Notes: a model not told the origin generated them from the letters alone. Positions 8,640-18,892 are shown, counted from the stretch's first letter. The stretch: 21,390 nucleotides of DNA from Apostichopus parvimensis (GCA_000934455.1 KN884821.1:42974-64363); one strand, 5' to 3'. Translations and numbers: made by a program.

Positions 8640-9025
8640 CATTTTTTAGATCAAGGTAAATGAAATACCAGTGAACGAAGGTTTTTGTTACTTACATGAA
8701 TAAGTATACTCTTTCAGAGAGTATTGATATTAACAACGTTAACAGTAATATATATATATATATTCAGCAAGCTGAAGATAATTCCGTTATTGTTTTTTCT
8801 GCAGAGACACACGGGCTCTAAATAGCCATTAAGTAGCCATTGTACACATTTGAAGGTGTACAATTGTTCCGTTGTATAATTTCGGCGGACTATATTTGCC
8901 GCTATTGCTCTCGGGTACTTGGTTAAGTAAGATTCCACCAGAAAACCAATTGGCTTAGTGAATCCTTGCCACAATTTGCATAAGGAGATTAAGCAGTTCA
9001 ACTGAAAACAAAGATTTTAATCGTT
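8640..9025. other. Intron or flank, nothing recognised
   Basis: This stretch contains a short (TA)n run near 8748-8762 and a minus-strand frame of 95 codons (8714-9001) with no family resemblance. It lies where the intron upstream of exon 8541-8634 should be, but no XDH N-terminal exon was found. Confidence 0.5.
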
Positions 9026-9029
9026 GATA

Positions 9030-9465
9030 ATTAAATTGTTGACCTCAAACAACCTTAGACCTCCACAAATTTCATTAGGGTTATTTTACTAACCAAGGGG
9101 GATTTACATACCAACTATGAACTCAAGCATGTAATACCGTTGAGTTCATCATGTTCACAGGGTTTTCAGGCATTGACCTCAAATAATATTTGACCTCTAC
9201 CAATTTCAATAGGGTTTTGTACTCAACAAGCAGGAATTCCATACCAAGTATGGATGTTCAACCAAGATGCACTTTGTGACGTATTGCCGGCTTACAAGGT
9301 ATTCAGACTTTAAGCTATGTCGACCTCGGAAAACCTTGGATCTCCGTCAATATCAATAAGGTTCTGCAACTCACCAAACAGGAGCAACAAAGGAAGTGTG
9401 CAGTATAACCGTGTTTACAGGCAGGTGTCACGTACACACACACCTACACACACGCCAGATGTATC
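9030..9465. repeat. Tandem-like dispersed GACCTC repeats ending in CA-rich tract
   Basis: At least three diverged units follow one another, each with the order TTGACCTC(A)AA, TTTGACCTCTACCAATTTCA, AATAGGGTT, TACTCA-CCAA-CAGG, ATACCAAGTATG and a final TTTACAAGG-TTTCAGAC-like end, roughly 115 to 135 bp per unit. The last one runs into GTCACGTACACACACAC. The same order appears near 4705 and again near 20940-21270. No coding capacity; these are old dispersed repeats. Confidence 0.65.
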
Positions 9466-9514
9466 TTCACATGTCAATTGTCACCGAAATCGGGATTTGG
9501 AATATGTTAATGAG

Positions 9515-9970
9515 TTAAATCGATGATATGTGGACTTAAATAGGTATATGTCAATTTGAGTTGCTAATTTGAGTTGCTAAAAACTGGTATAAGTCCAAGG
9601 AAGTTGACTTCTACCGATTTAATTCGACATATCATCGAATTAAACTGGTATATGTCGATTTAAATTGACATATACCGATTTATTTTACTTATCATCGATT
9701 TAAATTGGTATGTGTCGATTTAAATCGGTATATGTTGATTTAAACTGGTATAAGTCGAAATAAATTGGTAAATGTCGATTTAAATTGACATATACCGATT
9801 TATTTTACTTATCATCGATATAAATTGGTATATGTCGATTTAAATCGATGATATGTCGAATTAAACTGGTATATGTCGATTTAAATCGGTAGAAGTCAAT
9901 TTAAGCAGCTGGAAACTGGTATAAGTCGAAGGTAATTGGTATATGTCGATTTAAATCGGTATATGTCGAT
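9515..9970. repeat. Palindromic satellite of TCGATTTAAATCGGTATATG units
   Basis: About twenty diverged copies of a roughly 20-bp unit, GGTATATGTCGATTTAAAT, are present, some inverted (ATTGACATATACCGATTTAT). TCGATTTAAATCGA and ATTTAAAT are self-complementary. A segment of about 70 bp containing TTATTTTACTTATCATCGAT occurs twice (near 9655-9720 and 9775-9840) with very few changes, giving a longer period of about 120 bp. Both strands look alike, so hairpin or cruciform formation is plausible. Confidence 0.85.
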
Positions 9971-9974
9971 TCCC

Positions 9975-10820
9975 CACGATTTGAGACTGATGGCCCGCCA
10001 TAGTCATCACCATCGCATAGATTCCTTGTACCTCCCGGGAAGCCATAAAAAATGCTAACACATAAAGCAACTTAAAGTCAATATTTCGCTCAGTTATTTG
10101 CGCTCGCAAGCAATCTCTTGAAATTTACACATTCTATTAAATCTCAGTATCAAGGAAGTTATACCTAAACATGATTTAATATAGCCACGAGCTCAATAAC
10201 GACATAGCTCATACCACGATGTCAATCCACGGAGCTACATATATCATTGCAAAAAAATTAATTAATTGCTCAGTGGCTATTAACAGCGTGATGAATTATT
10301 TTGGTACCTCATTTTACCCACTGACTCATTAACCAACATTTGTCTCTTGCATTTGTAGCAAAAAGTCACTTATCACTGCATTCACCTTTTGACCTCTGAT
10401 CTTTCATTCTGAAGGTTTTCAAGTCCCTATGAAGGAGCCTTGGCCGTAATTAAAACACTACCGACTGGGCGGTCCTTTCAAGACCACCCCCCCCCCTCAT
10501 ACTTTCGGCTATTTTATTCCAAAATGTCAAATTCGACAATTGGTATCAAAGTTTCAAAAACTGACTCAATCGTCTGTATTTTTGTAGTTTTTTTTATGTA
10601 AAAGTCCAATTCGTAGGAACAAATCGAAAATATGATATTACATTGTGAACTTTCCAATGATTTGCCTCAAATTTTGAATATTTTATCTCAAAATTTCCGC
10701 TATGTTTGCAAAATTAGGAGCTGTAAATTGCTTCCATCCTTGGCAGGGAGGGGGTGTTAACATTTAAAAAAAACCGCAAGAAGCTTACCCAGAATGTGGG
10801 TGTAGGTCCTTTTTTAAATT
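9975..10820. other. Non-coding stretch with weak degenerate repeat
   Basis: No gene or transposon protein was seen. A C-tract occurs at about 10486-10496. Between roughly 10500 and 10700 the words GGCTATTTTATTCCAAAATG and ATTTTATCTCAAAATTT recall the degenerate repeat at 3400-4060. Confidence 0.45.
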
Positions 10821-10829
10821 GGCCCTCAA

Positions 10830-11215
10830 CTTATGAATGACATTTGCCTACCAAATTGAATAATATCGGTCGAGTCGTTAACGAGATAAAAAACATGACA
10901 TATATAACCTTTGACCTCACTTACAACATGTGCTTATAGTAATTGACAAACTCTTTATCTCATGTGAAGGCTGCAAATGAATTTAATATTTCCATTTGGA
11001 GTTATAGCAAAAGTTGGTTTTTGCTTAATTCGAACTTTGATTTCTAATTTTTCCTTAAGAGAGTCTTCGAGGCACAACTTCCATCAGAAGACACCTTCCC
11101 ACCATGTTTGAAGGGAATCTGCCCAGCCGTTAATTATGAGTTGTTGACACCAAGTAGAGATGTAACAGACACATACAAGCACACACCCAGACGGACAACT
11201 TTTTAACACACTCTC
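10830..11215. repeat. Dispersed repeat with ACAGACACATACAAGCACACA tail
   Basis: The segment holds TTTGACCTC, then GAGATAAAAAACATGACAT, and ends with TTCCCACCATGTTTGAAGG, GTTGACACCAAGTAGAGATG and a CACACACCCAGACGGAC tail. The structure, a conserved body followed by a degenerate CA/GA tail, is what short interspersed elements look like in invertebrate genomes. I cannot name the family and see no intact A/B box promoter. Confidence 0.5.
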
Positions 11216-11289
11216 AACTTTGCCACTTTCGGTAACCATGAATGGCTGCCCCGAGATTCGCTGCTCAGGAACATTCATTTTTACCATGG

Positions 11290-12540
11290 CAACTGTAGCT
11301 ATGGCAACTTAAATAACCACATCAGTCTGCGATGACAACTGACTTTCAATATCTTGGTCTTCCGTTTGGTGAGATGGGATGACATGACGATGCTAGCTTT
11401 AATTCACCAACAAGAAATATCAGCTGCTTTGTAAAAGGATACATTTTGATCTCAGGTATGTTGCCAGAGTAATTGCTGGATCAACCATCGAGTCGGTTAT
11501 CTAAAGACGGAATATAAAATGGAAACATAACAATCAGAGACTAGTCAATTTGGCAAATGTTACATACATATGGTCAATGCTGCGTTCTGTGAAGTCAAAT
11601 AAGCGGTGTGCACATCGTTGCGTGTTACATTATATCGGGGGGGGGGGGGAGTAATGTATTTTACTGAACTGCGGAGTGCAAAAACATGTTTAACTGGAAT
11701 ATAAAAAAAGTAAACTAAAATATAACTAACTCGTTACTTCAACACTCGGCTAATTCTCCAGTTCCTGTGTAAACGACTCATTTAGCTTTCCTCCCCGAGG
11801 TTACCCTGAAAGCTGGTTCAAGTTCTAGTTTGCCTACATATTTCAGTGGCTTGTATACTTACAAGTATGAAATAAAAATTAAGCCATTTGTTGTGTGTCG
11901 TGCAAGAAAAATATTTCAAAGTTTTTTATGAATCAATATGACAATATGACTCAAACACTTACGTCCATAATCTCTGTGTGGTACTTAGTTAAATATATGT
12001 CTATTGGAAAGGAACCAGAGAGCGGGGACGGTGGGGTAATCCATTACGTCTTCAGATGGTAAACTCTCCTTCCAGTTCGCAGTCAAATGTTCCTGTCCTT
12101 CTAGCTTAATCTGTTCTGAGTTATTTAGTTAATATTTCATGATAAATTATCAAACTCAAAAACGGCGAGTTAACATATCAACAAAATGAAGAACACCCGA
12201 CTGTTCATACGCCAGTGATTTTCATGTGAAATAATTAAGAGTCAGCTAGTTTTATGACCTTATATCAATCTTCTAATCTTAATAGTACAGACTTGCACAG
12301 TCGTTACGACAAAAACTACACAACAGATAGATACGTAAAACAATATTTTCACAGCACAGTTTCAGATAATTCCTTCCCGAATAGAAATTCTTAAGAGGTG
12401 ACATATAAACTCCATTTGTAAGAGTCGCACATCTAGAGCAGTATGCCATTGGTTCATTAAAAGGACTGCTTGCAGTATCTCAACCAATATATTTACACAG
12501 TCCATCTCATTGATAACTTGCTAACAAAGGGAAGGGGAGT
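11290..12540. other. No gene recognised; poly-G tract
   Basis: About 1.25 kb of AT-rich DNA without a recognisable protein, RNA or repeat on either strand, apart from a run of about 12 G at 11638-11649. Reading frames are short and lack family motifs. Confidence 0.5.
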
Positions 12541-12545
12541 TCACA

Positions 12546-12977
12546 GTTAGTGGAGTCATTCTTGTAAAATGGTGTTAAGACTGTTAACGGAGTCATTCTT
12601 GCAATATGATGTGCAGACTGTAAATGTAGTCATTCTTGCAATATGATGTGCAGACTGTTAATGGAGTCATTCTTGTAATACGGTGTGCAGACTTTTAATG
12701 GAGTCATTCTTGTAATATGCTGTGCAGACTGTAAATGTAGTCATTCTTGTAATATGGTGTTAAGACTGTTAATGGAGTCATTCTTGTAATACGGTGTGCA
12801 GACTGTTAATGTAGTCATTCTTGTAATATGCTGTGCAGACTGTAAATGTAGTCATTCTTGTAATATGGTGTTAAGACTGTTAATGGAGTCATTCTTGTAA
12901 TATGCTGTGCAGACTGTAAATGGAGTCATTCTTGTAATATGGTGTTAAGACTGTTAATGGAGTCATTCTTGTAATAT
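12546..12977. repeat. 37-bp minisatellite with three-unit higher-order period
   Basis: Eleven full copies and one partial copy of a 37-bp unit start at 12546, 12583, 12620, 12657, 12694, 12731, 12768, 12805, 12842, 12879, 12916 and 12953. The constant core is AGTCATTCTTGTAATA; flanking positions vary (GTTAATGGAG, GTAAATGTAG; GGTGTTAAGACT, CTGTGCAGACT, CGGTGTGCAGACT). Copies 4 and 7 are identical, copies 6 and 9 are identical, and copies 5 and 8 are close, giving a 111-bp higher-order period. Every unit keeps the 37-bp spacing exactly. Confidence 0.96.
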
Positions 12978-12979
12978 AA

Positions 12980-13580
12980 AAGGGCTGCCAAAATAGTGTA
13001 GCTCATGACTTGTCGTGATGTTATTTTCAGTTTAGTTTTTTTGTATTATGGCAGTAATAACTTCAACGGTGAAAGAATCAACATAAGTTTGTGTTCCTTT
13101 GCCTTTTTGTTTTTGAAATTTCGATTACTTTATTATGAATAGAGACTTCATTTGCATGACTTAGATTGGTTTATTTTGTGTGGAAGGGCTTCTTTGCTTT
13201 TTGATATTTCGGACAACCTTGGTAAAGAGCTACATGGTTCCCCACAGTTTTGCGCAACATTTGTTGTCTCTTTGGTTTGGACATTCTTGTTTGTGTTTCT
13301 ACACCGCCCTTAGATCTAACCTAATCGTACAATTGTACAAGACTTAACTTAAAACATATTTGAACAACTCGTCTGTCTTTCCTACTATTGTCTACGATGC
13401 GCTGCTATAATCCCCCACTGCAGTAGTCCGCGAAGAACCCTTGTAAACAATAACAATATTTCTAACAATATCAATGCTAACAATATCAATGCTAACGGTA
13501 TACGACCTAAAGACACAACCAAACAATAGTCATGTCAATCCGTGCGATGTATAGCGTATGTAATGCCATGTTAACATTTA
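12980..13580. other. No gene recognised
   Basis: Unique-looking AT-rich sequence with a short doublet of CTAACAATATCAATG near 13460-13495. No coding similarity on either strand. Confidence 0.5.
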
Positions 13581-13584
13581 GTCA

Positions 13585-13865
13585 ATAATTCGAGATATCT
13601 TAAATTGAATTCGAGATATCAGGAATTCGAATTAGTCAATATTTAATATCTCTAATTCAATTTGGATATCTCTAATTCGAATTCTTGATATCTCGAATTT
13701 AAATTCTTGATATCTCGAATTCGAATTCTTGATATCTTGAATTCAATTTTGATAATCTCCAAATTTCTCGAATTCAATTTCTGATCTCTCAAATATGTTT
13801 TCTTATTGATATCTGGAAATGCATTAGAGATATCCGAAACTGAATTAGAGATATCTGTAATTATG
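13585..13865. repeat. GAATTC/GATATC palindromic satellite
   Basis: The region consists of alternating GAATTCGAATTC, GAGATATC, TTGATATCTCGAATTC and diverged forms. Both key words, GAATTC and GATATC, are their own reverse complement, so each strand reads almost the same as the other. A minus-strand frame of 79 codons (13652-13891) is simply this repeat in translation, with recurring Ile-Ser-Arg and Glu-Leu-Glu-Ile words, and is not a gene. Confidence 0.85.
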
Positions 13866-13940
13866 AAATAAATATTAAAATTGCGTTCCATTATAGGGCA
13901 CTAAGCTCGTTCAAAAACACATATGGCACTAAGCACAAAT

Positions 13941-14510
13941 TGCTTCGGTTGACGATTTGATTATAGCAGCTATAGTAATGCTCATCTGCTTGATCAGTTC
14001 AAGGAAACTAGGAAGAAGCAATTTCAAAATGAAGGACTTGGGTGAAATAACATATTTTCTGGGTATGAATGTGGAGCAGAAAGACAGTGAATCAAATGAA
14101 CCAGAAAAGATAGATTAGCAAAATGCTAGAAAGATTTGAAATGGTGAGCTGTAAGCCTATAGGTCCACTACATGTGAACAAAAATTGGAGTGTTACAGTG
14201 ATGAAACTGTTGATCTAAAGAAATACCGTGAAATTGTTGGCAGTTTGATCAGGGAGTTGTTATGGAACTATTCCCTGGTTTGATTTATGATATGACTTCT
14301 CCCACTGGGTAGTCAGTAGATTGTCACAGGACTTGCCTGATCCCAAAGTATAGAATCTCTTGCTAAACATGTAACTAAGATACTTTAAAACGTACAATTA
14401 ATTATGAGTTGTGTTTTAAGAAAACTGGTGATAATTTGAAGTTGACTGCCTATAGTGACTGTGATTGGGCATCTTCCTTCGAGGATAGGAGAGTTAGGCT
14501 TAGTTATATA
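13941..14510 (+). mobile_element. Ty1/copia reverse transcriptase-RNase H relic
   Basis: The reading begins SVDDLIIAA, a changed form of the catalytic YVDDL motif of copia elements, then shifts frame into NAHLLDQFKET and back to FKMKDLGEITYFLGMNVE, the well-known block after the active site. Further on come LERFEMVSCKPIGP, YREIVGSL, LSQ/DPKYR-like remnants, TINYELCFKKTGDNLKL and TAYSDCDWASSFEDRR, the start of RNase H with its catalytic aspartate region. Several frameshifts and stops, for example after EKID near 14115, show it is dead. Gag, protease, integrase and LTRs were not seen. Confidence 0.9.
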
Positions 14511-14511
14511 C

Positions 14512-14660
14512 TTTACCTTCTTTTACCCATACCTATGCATATACCTATACCTATGACTATACCTATACATATACCTTACCTATACCTTTACCTATACTTT
14601 ACCTATACTTTACCTTTTCCTATACCTATACTCATACCTTTACCTATACTTTACCTTCTT
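14512..14660. repeat. TACCTA hexamer simple repeat
   Basis: Imperfect TATACC / CCTATA hexamers with some TTTACC variants run for about 150 bp. The array starts where the copia RNase H reading breaks off (after RRVRLSYI), so it either inserted into or replaced the rest of that domain. Confidence 0.9.
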
Positions 14661-14669
14661 TCCATTACA

Positions 14670-15410
14670 GAAGAATAAGAGGACATCACACCCTAAAGCC
14701 GATAGATCGTCCATTTCGTCAAACGGTGCAAGGCTACTTTCAAATCATGGAATTCTAGAGGGCCTTTCCTATATATGATTATGAGGTCGCCTGGTTAACA
14801 GTACACTAATTACTCTTAACGTCCGTCGGTTTTTTCAATACTAAACCGGTAGCTAAACCGGTGATAAACCGGTACTAAACCAATACTAAACCGGTACCAG
14901 ATTTTGCATTCCTTAAAGTAACCCGACAATCCCTATCTCATATCAAGAAGTTTACTAGCATTCCTGTGCAAATCCATATCTTTGTTCCATGTTGGCTGCT
15001 ATACGTAAAGAAAAGAATACGAGGAGGCGTGGCCACTGATCTGGGCGTGGCGCTGACATATCCAGTAACGCCTCCTTCTGCATGTGGGAAACTTCACGTT
15101 TCCGACAAAGTGTGTGCTTCCACTTGGAGACAAGTGTCCTTGCAGATCTTAGGGAACCTTTTATCCAATGAAAACGTTCAGTCACAAACCACCATGACCA
15201 ATGGCACGAACTTGATTATTATGCTCGTAAATCCCTCTACGACTGCAACCAAGCTTTGACTTTGTCACCAATAAGTACAAAGCAGTTGGTTTGCCTCTAC
15301 GAGTGCGTTTGACACACAATCACAGTCACACTCAATAGCCCAAATGGGCATGAAGTAAGTATAGTATAGCCTAAAAATCGTAAAGACAAAATAAGAAAAT
15401 CAATACTGAT
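14670..15410. other. No gene recognised; AAACCGGT cluster and a hairpin
   Basis: Near 14842-14897 AAACCGGT or AAACCAGT-like words recur five times (ACCGGT is self-complementary). At 15023-15030 GGAGGCGT faces its reverse complement ACGCCTCC at 15068-15075, making an 8-9 bp stem around a 37-base loop in a locally GC-rich patch. Frames on both strands across 14955-15259 overlap this patch and match no family I know. Confidence 0.45.
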
Positions 15411-15414
15411 AATA

Positions 15415-16285
15415 CTATAGCAATACAGATAATAATAGAATTGCGTTTAAGGGTTTTTCGAAAAATGATGAGGGATTTGCAGTTTTGGATATTTGTTGAC
15501 AGAGAATTCCAGCAATCAATGGCCCGATTACAAAATTGAATCTTATAATGTTGGTGCGACAGGGAACACTATGAATGTTATTTGATTGGAGAGTATCATG
15601 ATTGTGTGTGTCTTTGTTTGTCCAAAAGAGGTAATTAAAAGATGGCAGAAGATTATTGTTTGTAGCTCGGTAAGCAATAGTGGCAAGATTAATATTAATG
15701 GGATCAGTTAGTTTTAGGAGATTAAGAGACAAGAATATATTACTAGTGCTGTCACGATAATAAACATTGGTGATATGGCGGAATCCCCGTTTCTGTAAGA
15801 TGACTAGTTTATTTAGTTGCATCCGACCAGACAATGGAACAATATGATATATGTCGTAAAATAAGTGTCTGATACAAAGACCTTAAAATTGTTCTTGGGA
15901 TGGAATGTTTCAATTTTGAAGGTATACCAACACCTTTCAAAATATTATTAGAAATTGAATTGATATGATCAGCCCAAGTCAGATTTGAGTCAATGATAAA
16001 AATAGATACGGGACGATAATTTTCATAAACATTAGGTTCATCCTTCTTAAAAATAGGAACAACTTTAGCGATTTTAACTATCAGGAACTATATCGGCGGT
16101 GTACGATAAATTAGAAATGTGGGTTTAAGGTTTTACAATGTGATGAATAACAAGTCTGATTATACCAGGTTTAAACTTATCAGAGCCAGCAGACGTATTT
16201 GGCTTAATACATGAATTAGATTCCTTGAGTACTTCATCCTCGACAATAGGATTGAGGAACAAAGGACTTCTAATACACTTTGTTG
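15415..16285 (-). mobile_element. CR1/L2-like LINE 3' part with the polymerase core deleted
   Basis: Read on the minus strand: FLNPIVEDEVLKES, PNTSAGSDKFKPGIIRLVIH, then KIAKVVPIFKKDEPNVYENY and RPVSI, the N-terminal fingers motifs of a LINE reverse transcriptase. The next residues are IIDSNLTWADHINSISNN, which belong after the polymerase, followed by LKHSIPRTILRSLYQ, LNKLVILQKRGFRHIT and LNLLKLTDPININLA, the C-terminal region. About 200 residues, including the catalytic FxDxxKAFD and YADD motifs, are missing. There are frameshifts near 16085 and 15950. It meets a LINE in the opposite orientation at its right side. Confidence 0.85.
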
Positions 16286-16359
16286 GGTCTCAATACTCGT
16301 TGAATAACTATGTACTATCGTTTCAATCAAATTCTGAATGTGTTATCATAAAAGCAAAT

Positions 16360-17551
16360 GACAAAATATCATGGATGAGATTCGTACATTTTATAGTAAC
16401 TTATATACTCATTACAACAATATTCCAGCTGATATTTTTACTGGCATTCCCAACTTTAATGTTGACGATATATCTTCATGTGATGTTGCTCTCACTATGA
16501 ACGAATGCTCCAAAGCTTTAAATGCGATGGAGAATGGCAAATCACCTGGAACTGATGGCTTATCTACAGATTTCTATTAAGCATTTCTGGTCCCTTCTTG
16601 GTACTTTTGTTGTATCTTGTTTAAACTATGCCTACGATCACCAATCTCTTTCACACGAGCAGAGCAGAGGCATAATTACGCTAATTCGCAAGCCTGATGA
16701 CTATATCCACACCTTCTTAGTAACTATAGACCAATTTCTTTGCTTAATACGGATTATAAAATATGTGCAAAGGCTCTCGCGAATAGATTAAAGGAGGTGG
16801 TCAGTTATTGTGTTGGAGATAACCAGACGGGGTTCATTCAAAACAAGATTATAGGTAAGAATATCAGATTTATACTTGATCTGATCGATTATACCAACAC
16901 GAATAATAATTCAGGCCTTCTCTTCTTTATTGACTTTGAGAAAGCATTTGATTCTCTGTTGATTGGCGATTTATCGATCACACATTGCAATATTTTAAAT
17001 TCGGGTATTACTTCCGTCGTTGGATTAACAGTTTTTTTGAATGGTAGTTCAGCTTGTGTCCTCAACAACGGCCACTCCACGGGTTTCTTTCCAATTCAGC
17101 TGGGCGCCAGGCAAGGATGTCCCCTAAGCCCTTATCTTTTCATTCTTTGTGCAAATATTTTAGCTAAGAAAGTTATGTGTGATAATCACGTTAAAGGAAT
17201 AACAATACTGGCAAATGAATTTCGTATTTTGCAATATACAGATGATCTTTTTTCTGGATGGCAGCCAACGGTCATTGATGACTTTAATGAAGATTCTTGA
17301 TGATTTCAAGTATGCATCCGGCCTAAAAATTAATTATGATAAATATATTATTTTTCCACTTGGCCATTTTTATTCATAATCTTCCGAATTATATTAACGA
17401 TTTGAATGTCAGTATTAGCCATGGCCCTATAAAGTTTCTAGGAATTTATTTGACACATAATGGGGATGACGTGTATCGTCTTAATTATCTGAAGAAGCTT
17501 TCACGTGCAAACTCAACGCAAAGTATTATACCACCAGCTTTTGCTACGTAA
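16360..17551 (+). mobile_element. Tx1/L1-like LINE reverse transcriptase relic
   Basis: The motifs run in order: MDEIRTFYSNLYTHY, NGKSPGTDGLSTDFY, a frameshift to KHFWSLLGTF, GIITLIRKPDD, NTDYKICAKALANRLKEV and DNQTGFIQNKIIGKNI, then FFIDFEKAFDSL with the catalytic aspartate, GARQGCPLSPYLFILCANIL, LQYTDDL (active site, Thr where Ala is usual), DDFKYASGLKINYDK and IKFLGIYLTHNGDD. ALANRL and the QTGFI-x-x-R/K-x-I-x-x-NI pattern point to the Tx1/L1 branch. There are frameshifts near 16578, 16725, about 16962 to 17035 (a shifted segment with FGYYFRRWINSFF) and 17250-17300. The endonuclease and ORF1 are absent, so it is a truncated, dead copy. Confidence 0.92.
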
Positions 17552-17599
17552 AACTGCCTGCATTGATAACCCTCTTTTACTATGTTGATGTTGTAAGTT

Positions 17600-18040
17600 C
17601 TCTTATGGACTTTGTTTATTGTAATGATTAAGGTTGCTTTTAATGGATATTATGTTTTAGTTGATTAATTTAATCCAACATGTTTTGACTAGTTTGTTGG
17701 TTACGATTGAATTGTTTTGATTGAGTATATTACTGTTATTAATAAAGCAGTTGATTATGATTGAATAGCTTGGTCGTGATATAAGTATCAATGTTTATGA
17801 CTGATTGGTTTGATCACCATTGTCTTGCTGGTAATCATTTATAATGCAAACTACATAATTGACTAGTTTGACATCACAAATAATATCATAGTTAATTACA
17901 ATTAATTAGCTTGATCAACAGCAAGCATAAAGATATTTCATGGGTTACTCATTGTAAGTTTGATAAACATACCATGTAATTACAATATAATGATTTATTT
18001 GTTCAGCAATGATTGGTGTATTTGACGATCAGTAATATGT
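17600..18040. repeat. Degenerate TTGATTAGTTTGAT-type repeat
   Basis: Words such as TTGACTAGTTTG, TGATTGGTTTGATC, TTGATTAATTTAATC and TTAATTAGCTTGATCA recur every 50 to 60 bp with heavy divergence. No reading frame or element end is visible. Confidence 0.4.
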
Positions 18041-18049
18041 TGATTATGT

Positions 18050-18640
18050 TGGATTTATTTAGTGAACATTGTTGTTTCATTGATTGGTTTCTTAATTTGG
18101 TATAACTAATGTATGTTTATTAATTGACCACCTGTACAAGTATTTATCAAAAGTCTCCAGCCAACTCAGTCTATGTACATACATCTTGGGCTTAGCCAAG
18201 TTCAGAGAGATTTACATTATATATTGTTAATGTGGTACATGGGATCTGTCCCAGTTTATGAGAAGCTGAAACCTGCTGTCCTTTTAATTGGTGGATGTCA
18301 ACTACTATTATAGGGCAAGCAGAGATATATATTGCATTATCTTGACATTATGCCAATGCTGCTACATCTACACTTGTACACTAGCTAAAGTACTTTTATA
18401 TGATGAGAAGGGTGTTGGGCATATTGAGCCAGGTTAAAGAGGTTAAAGCTATAACAGGGTTTTACTTAAAGTTTCAAGTAGAAACAAGACTATGTGTAAA
18501 CCATCTCCTTGTCATTTCTTCAAGACATCAGAATGTATGGAAATGTCAAACATGGTACATATACTATCGGGTGTGTGTGGAAAATCATATTGTTGTTGGG
18601 GGTCCTCAGATACAGTGGTATTGAAATATACTTAATTGTT
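18050..18640. other. Unassigned sequence, no gene recognised
   Basis: About 600 bp without simple repeats or known element motifs. Two overlapping plus-strand frames (18400-18624 and 18509-18715) have no recognisable domain and read as chance frames. It could be a non-autonomous element or unique sequence. Confidence 0.4.
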
Positions 18641-18798
18641 ATTTTGATGATTAGGCATAGATACTGTATGAGGTGTAATGCATATTATAAGTCATATGAT
18701 ATCAACAAAGGCTAAAAACATTTTGATGATTAGGCATAGATACTGTATGAGGTGTAATGCATATTATAAGTCATATGATATCAACAAAGGCTAAAAAC
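18641..18798. repeat. Exact 79-bp tandem duplication
   Basis: The 79 bases starting ATTTTGATGATTAGGCATAG and ending GGCTAAAAAC occur twice in immediate succession (18641-18719 and 18720-18798) with no difference. The zero divergence, next to decayed repeats, indicates a recent duplication or an assembly artefact. Confidence 0.95.
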
Positions 18799-18892
18799 AT
18801 ATAGGTACGCTGCCTTTACACAGGGATTGCAAATTCAAGAACCACTCGGATATATATAGCTCAATTTCAAAAGCCCTCCATGTATCGTGTGC

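Noticed and set aside
8714..9001. 95-codon minus-strand frame just upstream of the first XDH exon found
   Set aside because: Tested as the missing N-terminal XDH exon; it has no VNG or DPETTLL-like sequence and no fitting donor was recognised.
13652..13891. 79-codon minus-strand frame
   Set aside because: It is a translation of the GAATTC/GATATC palindromic repeat.
14955..15259. Overlapping frames on opposite strands in a GC-richer patch
   Set aside because: No recognisable domain in either; the patch contains a hairpin and is more likely a repeat fragment.
18400..18715. Two overlapping plus-strand frames
   Set aside because: No domain, no splice-site support, and the second runs into the exact 79-bp duplication.
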